From: Saccharospirillum alexandrii_A
GTDB taxonomy: Bacteria; Pseudomonadota; Gammaproteobacteria; Pseudomonadales; Natronospirillaceae
Direction: 5' to 3'
Assembly (NCBI RefSeq): GCF_043641555.1
Contig: NZ_JBHZRJ010000003.1
Location: 496,001-560,000 of the forward strand
DNA: 64,000 nt
The notes beneath the pieces are model-generated. The model was not told the DNA's origin. It was given only the letters and a program-made list of their open reading frames with translations, and made no database searches. Within the stretch, counting starts at the first letter, position 1. Every line of letters starts with the position of its first letter. The position numbers and the translations under genes were made by a program. Below are positions 60,768-64,000 of the stretch, one piece after another.

Positions 60768-62093
60768 ATGTCGACTGAAGCCAATACCGCCAGCAAAGCC
60801 CCCTGGAACAGCACGTTGGCTGGCTGGTTACTGCTGTGGGTGGTGATCGCGGCTGTGTTGGCGGTGATTCTACCGGGTTTCCCGGCGGCCATTGCCGGTG
60901 GCTTGATCTGGCTAGTGGCTGTATTACTCAAGGGCGGCGGTATCAAAGGGCCCCAGCGTATTCAGGTGGTCGTGATGCTCAGTGTCGGCAGCCTGGGCTT
61001 GCTGGCCGGGTTGCTGAACGGGGCCGATGGCCGTCATTTGCTCCGTGCCCTTGAGGCTAACCAGATGGTGATCGCCATGCTGATCGGTGTGAGCTTTCTC
61101 CGCCTGGTCACGTCCGGTGAGCTCAACGGTACCGATACCCTGCCTACCGGGCGGAAGGCTTTACTAAGCACGCTGGCCGGGCCTCACCTGTTTGGTTCGG
61201 TCATTAACATGTCGGCCTTGTTCATTGTGGGTGATCGGCTCAGCCAGCGGCAGCCCCTGTCGATTCTCCAGGCGTTGATCATGAGCCGGGCATTCAGCCT
61301 GTGCGCCCACTGGTCGCCCTTCTTTGCGGCGATGGGCGTCGCGTTGGTCAATGCTCCAGGTGCGCAATTAGCCACCCTGGCCAGTGTGGGTATTCCCTTG
61401 TCGCTGGTCATGTTGGGGTACACCTATTGGGAGCTAAGCCGGACACCGGAAGCCGATCAGCTGACCGGGTACCCACTCAATTCCGGTTCGCTCTGGCTAC
61501 CCTTGCTGCTGGCGGTGTTGGTGCTGGTAGGCCACCAGATCTGGCCAGAGGTGCCGGTGCTGACGCTGGTGACACTGATTGCTGTGCTGGTCGCACTCGG
61601 CTGGTCTGTGTTGCGCGAGGGCGTCTCCGGCGTGTACAAGAGCGTCCAGCATGTGCAGACGGCGCTGCCGCGCCAGGGCAACGAAGTCATGTTGTTTCTG
61701 GGCGCTGCGGTGCTCGGTGCCGGTGTGGCGGCGTTACTCGATTCGTTTGATATTCAGCTCAGTTTTGCGACCTTTGGGGCGCACCAGGCCTTTGTGGTAC
61801 TGCTGATTATGGTGACCCTGGCGATGGTCGGTATGCACCCGGTAACATCGGTTACTCTGGTGGGCAGTTTGCTGGCACCAGTGGTAGCAGACCCAAATCT
61901 GCTGGCGCTGGTTTTTCTGATGACCTGGGCGTTCGGGGCCGGTATTTCACCGTTTTCGGGCCTGCAGCTGAGTTTGCTGTCTCGCTACCACGTTAATGCA
62001 ATGGCGTTGCTGCGCCGTAACTGGCGCTATGCTCTGATGCTGCTGTTGGCGGACTATCTGGCCCTATTGCTGTATGGGTGGGTTTCGCAGTAG
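60768..62093 (+). CDS. Polytopic inner membrane protein, putative transporter
   Basis: A 441-residue protein with about eleven hydrophobic segments and a cytoplasmic N-terminus. The repeated-half pattern with HLFGSVINMSALFIVGDRLS, ALIMSRAFSLCAHWSPFFAA and, in the second half, VVLLIMVTLAMVGMHPVTSV and FGAGISPFSGLQLSLLSRYH resembles ion-transporter (IT) superfamily carriers such as the DctM/CitMHS/ArsB type, where re-entrant loops hold the substrate. The exact family was not identified. GAGGAAAGA precedes the ATG. No enzyme gene in the neighbourhood suggests the solute. Confidence 0.72.
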   Translation: MSTEANTASKAPWNSTLAGWLLLWVVIAAVLAVILPGFPAAIAGGLIWLVAVLLKGGGIKGPQRIQVVVMLSVGSLGLLAGLLNGADGRHLLRALEANQMVIAMLIGVSFLRLVTSGELNGTDTLPTGRKALLSTLAGPHLFGSVINMSALFIVGDRLSQRQPLSILQALIMSRAFSLCAHWSPFFAAMGVALVNAPGAQLATLASVGIPLSLVMLGYTYWELSRTPEADQLTGYPLNSGSLWLPLLLAVLVLVGHQIWPEVPVLTLVTLIAVLVALGWSVLREGVSGVYKSVQHVQTALPRQGNEVMLFLGAAVLGAGVAALLDSFDIQLSFATFGAHQAFVVLLIMVTLAMVGMHPVTSVTLVGSLLAPVVADPNLLALVFLMTWAFGAGISPFSGLQLSLLSRYHVNAMALLRRNWRYALMLLLADYLALLLYGWVSQ

Positions 62094-62141
62094 AACGGAA
62101 AGCCGGGTATGAATGACAACTTGGATTGAACGGAAAATACA

Positions 62142-62711
62142 ATGGGGCGCCGCATGGACTGTACAGAAATCGATTTAAGCCAGGAACCCGCCTTACACGA
62201 AGAAGCGGCAAGCGTGCTAATGGACGCCTTCCTGGCCAAAGGCAACACAGCATGGCCAACCCTTGAGCGAGCACGGGAAACGGTGGCTGAGTGCATCGCA
62301 GCCCCGAACCATTGTCTGGCCATACTGTGCAATGGCACGTTAACCGGGTGGGGAGGGCTGCGGCCCATGTACGACAAGACCTGGGAGCTACACCCTCTGG
62401 TTGTTGCGCCGGCACACCAGGGGCAGGGTGTCGGCAGGGCACTGATGCGAGCTTTGGAGCAACGCGCCAGAACGCTTGAGTTGAACGGCATCGTATTGGG
62501 GTCGGATGACGAATTGTTTGAAACCAGCCTTTCACAAGTGCACATCACAGGCAGTAATGCCCTTGTCGAAATGCAACGGCTAACGAACCTGAAACGTCAC
62601 CCATTCGAGTTTTACCAGAAGTGCGGTTACAGCGTTGTTGGGATGATTCCCAACGCCAATGGCAAGAACAAACCCGATATATGGATGTGGAAAGACCTGA
62701 CGGTAAAGTGA
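62142..62711 (+). CDS. GNAT acetyltransferase resembling aminoglycoside 6'-N-acetyltransferase
   Basis: A 189-residue GNAT-fold protein. The acetyl-CoA site is HPLVVAPAHQGQGVGRALMR (Q-x-x-G-x-G/A, about 85-100). The following GIVLGSDDELFETSLSQVHI and the end with HPFEFYQKCGYSVVGMIPNA, then GKNKPDIWMWKDL are strikingly like the chromosomal AAC(6')-I enzymes, which acetylate the 6' amino group of aminoglycosides. Whether it confers resistance is unknown. An ATG at 62154 is an alternative start. It is 48 bases downstream of the transporter gene on the same strand. Confidence 0.82.
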   Translation: MGRRMDCTEIDLSQEPALHEEAASVLMDAFLAKGNTAWPTLERARETVAECIAAPNHCLAILCNGTLTGWGGLRPMYDKTWELHPLVVAPAHQGQGVGRALMRALEQRARTLELNGIVLGSDDELFETSLSQVHITGSNALVEMQRLTNLKRHPFEFYQKCGYSVVGMIPNANGKNKPDIWMWKDLTVK

Positions 62712-62726
62712 GCCATCGGCTGTCGA

Positions 62727-63857
62727 TCATAATTCCGGGTCGAAGTAGTACTGCGATATAAACCTCGCGAAGGCAGCAGGGTCCCGACTGGCATCGTTGC
62801 ACAGGATAACGATGGAAAATTCAGACTCCGGATATCGTTCATAGTATGTTTTTGACCCGGCGTGCCAACCATCATGGGAATAGACGGGTTGTTCAAAGCG
62901 TTCTGTTACAAACTGGCCATTGGCGTACAGGCTGTCGTTGTCCCGAATGGAACTGTTTGGCTGGTTAAACCCTTCAATCAGCGACTCCGGATCAGTCCCT
63001 AGCTGCGGATCATAAAAATGACGATCCCAGGTTAGCATGTCGTCGATTGACGTATATAAATTGCTATCGCCGACCCAGTGCTGGTTGGTGTCTAGTCTGA
63101 CGTAACGCTCTCTAACCTTGTCATAACCCGTGGCGCGATTGTCAACAACTGGGGAGGGGCTATCCAAAAACACGGTGTCGGACATTCCAAGTGGCTGAAA
63201 AATATTCTGGTGAGCATAGTCCGCCAGGGTCTGGCCGGTCACTTCCTCCACCAGCATGGAGAATAGAAAATAGGTAATATTGCTGTAGTGGAACTGCTCG
63301 TTTGGTGAATACCTGAGCGGCACGTCTTGTAGGTAGCCATACAAATCACTGATTGAAAGGTAATCTCCGTCGTAAAATCGAAACGAGCCACCGACTACAG
63401 ACGTGAGCTCTAATGCGTCACCACCGGGCTGGGAGATCCAGTACTCGTAGTCACTGTAGTTTGCCATACCACTGACATGACCCAGCATGGCATTGATGGT
63501 CACCGGCTCGCCGTAATCCTTCAGCGCTGGCAAATAGGTTCTGATGTCTTCGTTGAGATCAATTTTTCCTTCGTCTGCGAGTAAGTGCACCGCCATGGCC
63601 GTGAATTGTTTGGAAACCGACGCCAGGTTGTGAACGTTTTGCGTGGTCATCGGTACCTGAAGTTCCAGACTGGCTAATCCGTAGGCGGCCTGGAAAATCC
63701 ATTCTCCGGATTCGATCACGCCCACCGAGCAGCCCGGCTCGTCATCTTCGATAATATACTGGAAAGCGGTGTCTACACGCTCGCTGAAAGAATCTGCTTG
63801 AGCATTCAGGCAACCAATAACCGACACAGTCGCTGCCAACAGGCTTTTCTTGAACAT
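62727..63857 (-). CDS. Exported serine hydrolase (class C beta-lactamase-related)
   Basis: A 376-residue secreted protein of the beta-lactamase/penicillin-binding-like serine hydrolase family. It has a signal peptide (about 1-21, LNAQA), the active-site SVSK motif (HNLASVSKQFTAMAVHLLAD, Ser about 80), the YSN motif in FHYSNITYFLFSML, and HDG as third motif near the end (YSHDGWHAGSKTYY). Such proteins are usually esterases or D-aminopeptidase-like, and resistance activity is not implied. AAGGA lies seven bases before the ATG. Confidence 0.88.
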   Translation of the reverse strand: MFKKSLLAATVSVIGCLNAQADSFSERVDTAFQYIIEDDEPGCSVGVIESGEWIFQAAYGLASLELQVPMTTQNVHNLASVSKQFTAMAVHLLADEGKIDLNEDIRTYLPALKDYGEPVTINAMLGHVSGMANYSDYEYWISQPGGDALELTSVVGGSFRFYDGDYLSISDLYGYLQDVPLRYSPNEQFHYSNITYFLFSMLVEEVTGQTLADYAHQNIFQPLGMSDTVFLDSPSPVVDNRATGYDKVRERYVRLDTNQHWVGDSNLYTSIDDMLTWDRHFYDPQLGTDPESLIEGFNQPNSSIRDNDSLYANGQFVTERFEQPVYSHDGWHAGSKTYYERYPESEFSIVILCNDASRDPAAFARFISQYYFDPEL

Positions 63858-63936
63858 AGTGCTTCCTTGTAAAGAGCCTCTATCTGAGAATCGGATCCAT
63901 GCCCGAAGAACGACTGCAATGGCCTCTAAGCCGTGC

Positions 63937-64000
63937 CTACTGAGCTGTCGTCACGTATTTGAGAATCTCAACCACTTGCTCGGGCGTTTGCGCCCACCCC
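63937..64000 (-). CDS. C-terminal end of an unidentified gene (partial)
   Basis: On the minus strand the sequence enters the window as GWAQTPEQVVEILKYVTTAQ followed by TAG (complement of 63937-63939). The composition looks like the end of a real soluble protein. Twenty residues are not enough to name it. Confidence 0.35.
   Translation of the reverse strand, partial: GWAQTPEQVVEILKYVTTAQ

Noticed and set aside
1..64000. tRNA, rRNA, CRISPR array, transposase or integrase genes
   Set aside because: None could be found by eye. The island boundaries also show no tRNA gene or obvious attachment repeats.

Overview
The window looks like a chromosomal segment of a gammaproteobacterium of moderately high GC. 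The gene sets (a complete glycine betaine to glycine route of the Pseudomonas type, hut genes under HutC, laminarin-type glucan hydrolases, a T6SS) fit a marine or saline heterotroph of the Oceanospirillales/Pseudomonadales kind. The genus cannot be fixed from the sequence alone.

Region 1 (1-17.6 kb) is the end of a type VI secretion (T6SS) operon, tssE-tssF-tssG-tssH(clpV)-vgrG, followed by a second vgrG whose C-terminus carries an added transthyretin-like domain. Base composition drops visibly just inside that extension, at about 10.24 kb. From there to 17.6 kb lies an effector-immunity island: an 831-residue multidomain putative effector, four tandem copies of one putative immunity gene (the fourth broken by a frameshift plus a stop, the second carrying a C10 tract), a frameshifted orphan toxin tip with the HAE...CxxC signature of the cytidine-deaminase superfamily, and its own likely immunity gene. 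This is the most novel-looking part of the window.

Region 2 (17.6-31.9 kb) holds endonuclease V, a small membrane protein, a Nu-class glutathione transferase, an SGNH hydrolase, and the histidine utilisation cluster hutG / hutC / yjiH-type membrane protein / hutI-hutU-hutH. Two identical 17-bp sites containing the perfect palindrome TGTATATACA flank the divergent yjiH-hutI promoter region and are probable HutC operators. A quinone oxidoreductase, a DJ-1/PfpI protein and small hypothetical genes follow.

Region 3 (32.1-33.8 kb) is a secreted PHB-depolymerase-type esterase.

Region 4 (33.9-52.4 kb) is a nearly gap-free glycine betaine catabolic block: purU-soxGADB (sarcosine to glycine, with formyl-THF disposal), gbcA and gbcB (betaine to dimethylglycine), the regulator gbdR, an M19 dipeptidase, a DUF5943 protein, dgcA-dgcB (dimethylglycine to sarcosine) and a dedicated ETF pair. 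Together they strip the methyl groups from betaine, pass electrons through the ETF and recycle one-carbon units.

Region 5 (52.4-59.1 kb) is a beta-glucan cluster: a LacI-family repressor, a GH16 lipoprotein, a large GH3 lipoprotein and an AraC-family regulator. The AraC promoter has a TATAAT box overlapping a perfect LacI-type palindrome, suggesting a repressor-activator cascade.

Region 6 (59.1-64 kb) is miscellaneous: a quinol-monooxygenase-like protein, a DUF3465 secreted protein, a methyltransferase, an unassigned polytopic membrane protein, an AAC(6')-like acetyltransferase and a serine hydrolase. Two related palindrome-bounded dispersed elements occur at 25.2 kb and 40.2 kb. No rRNA, tRNA, CRISPR array or insertion sequence was seen.
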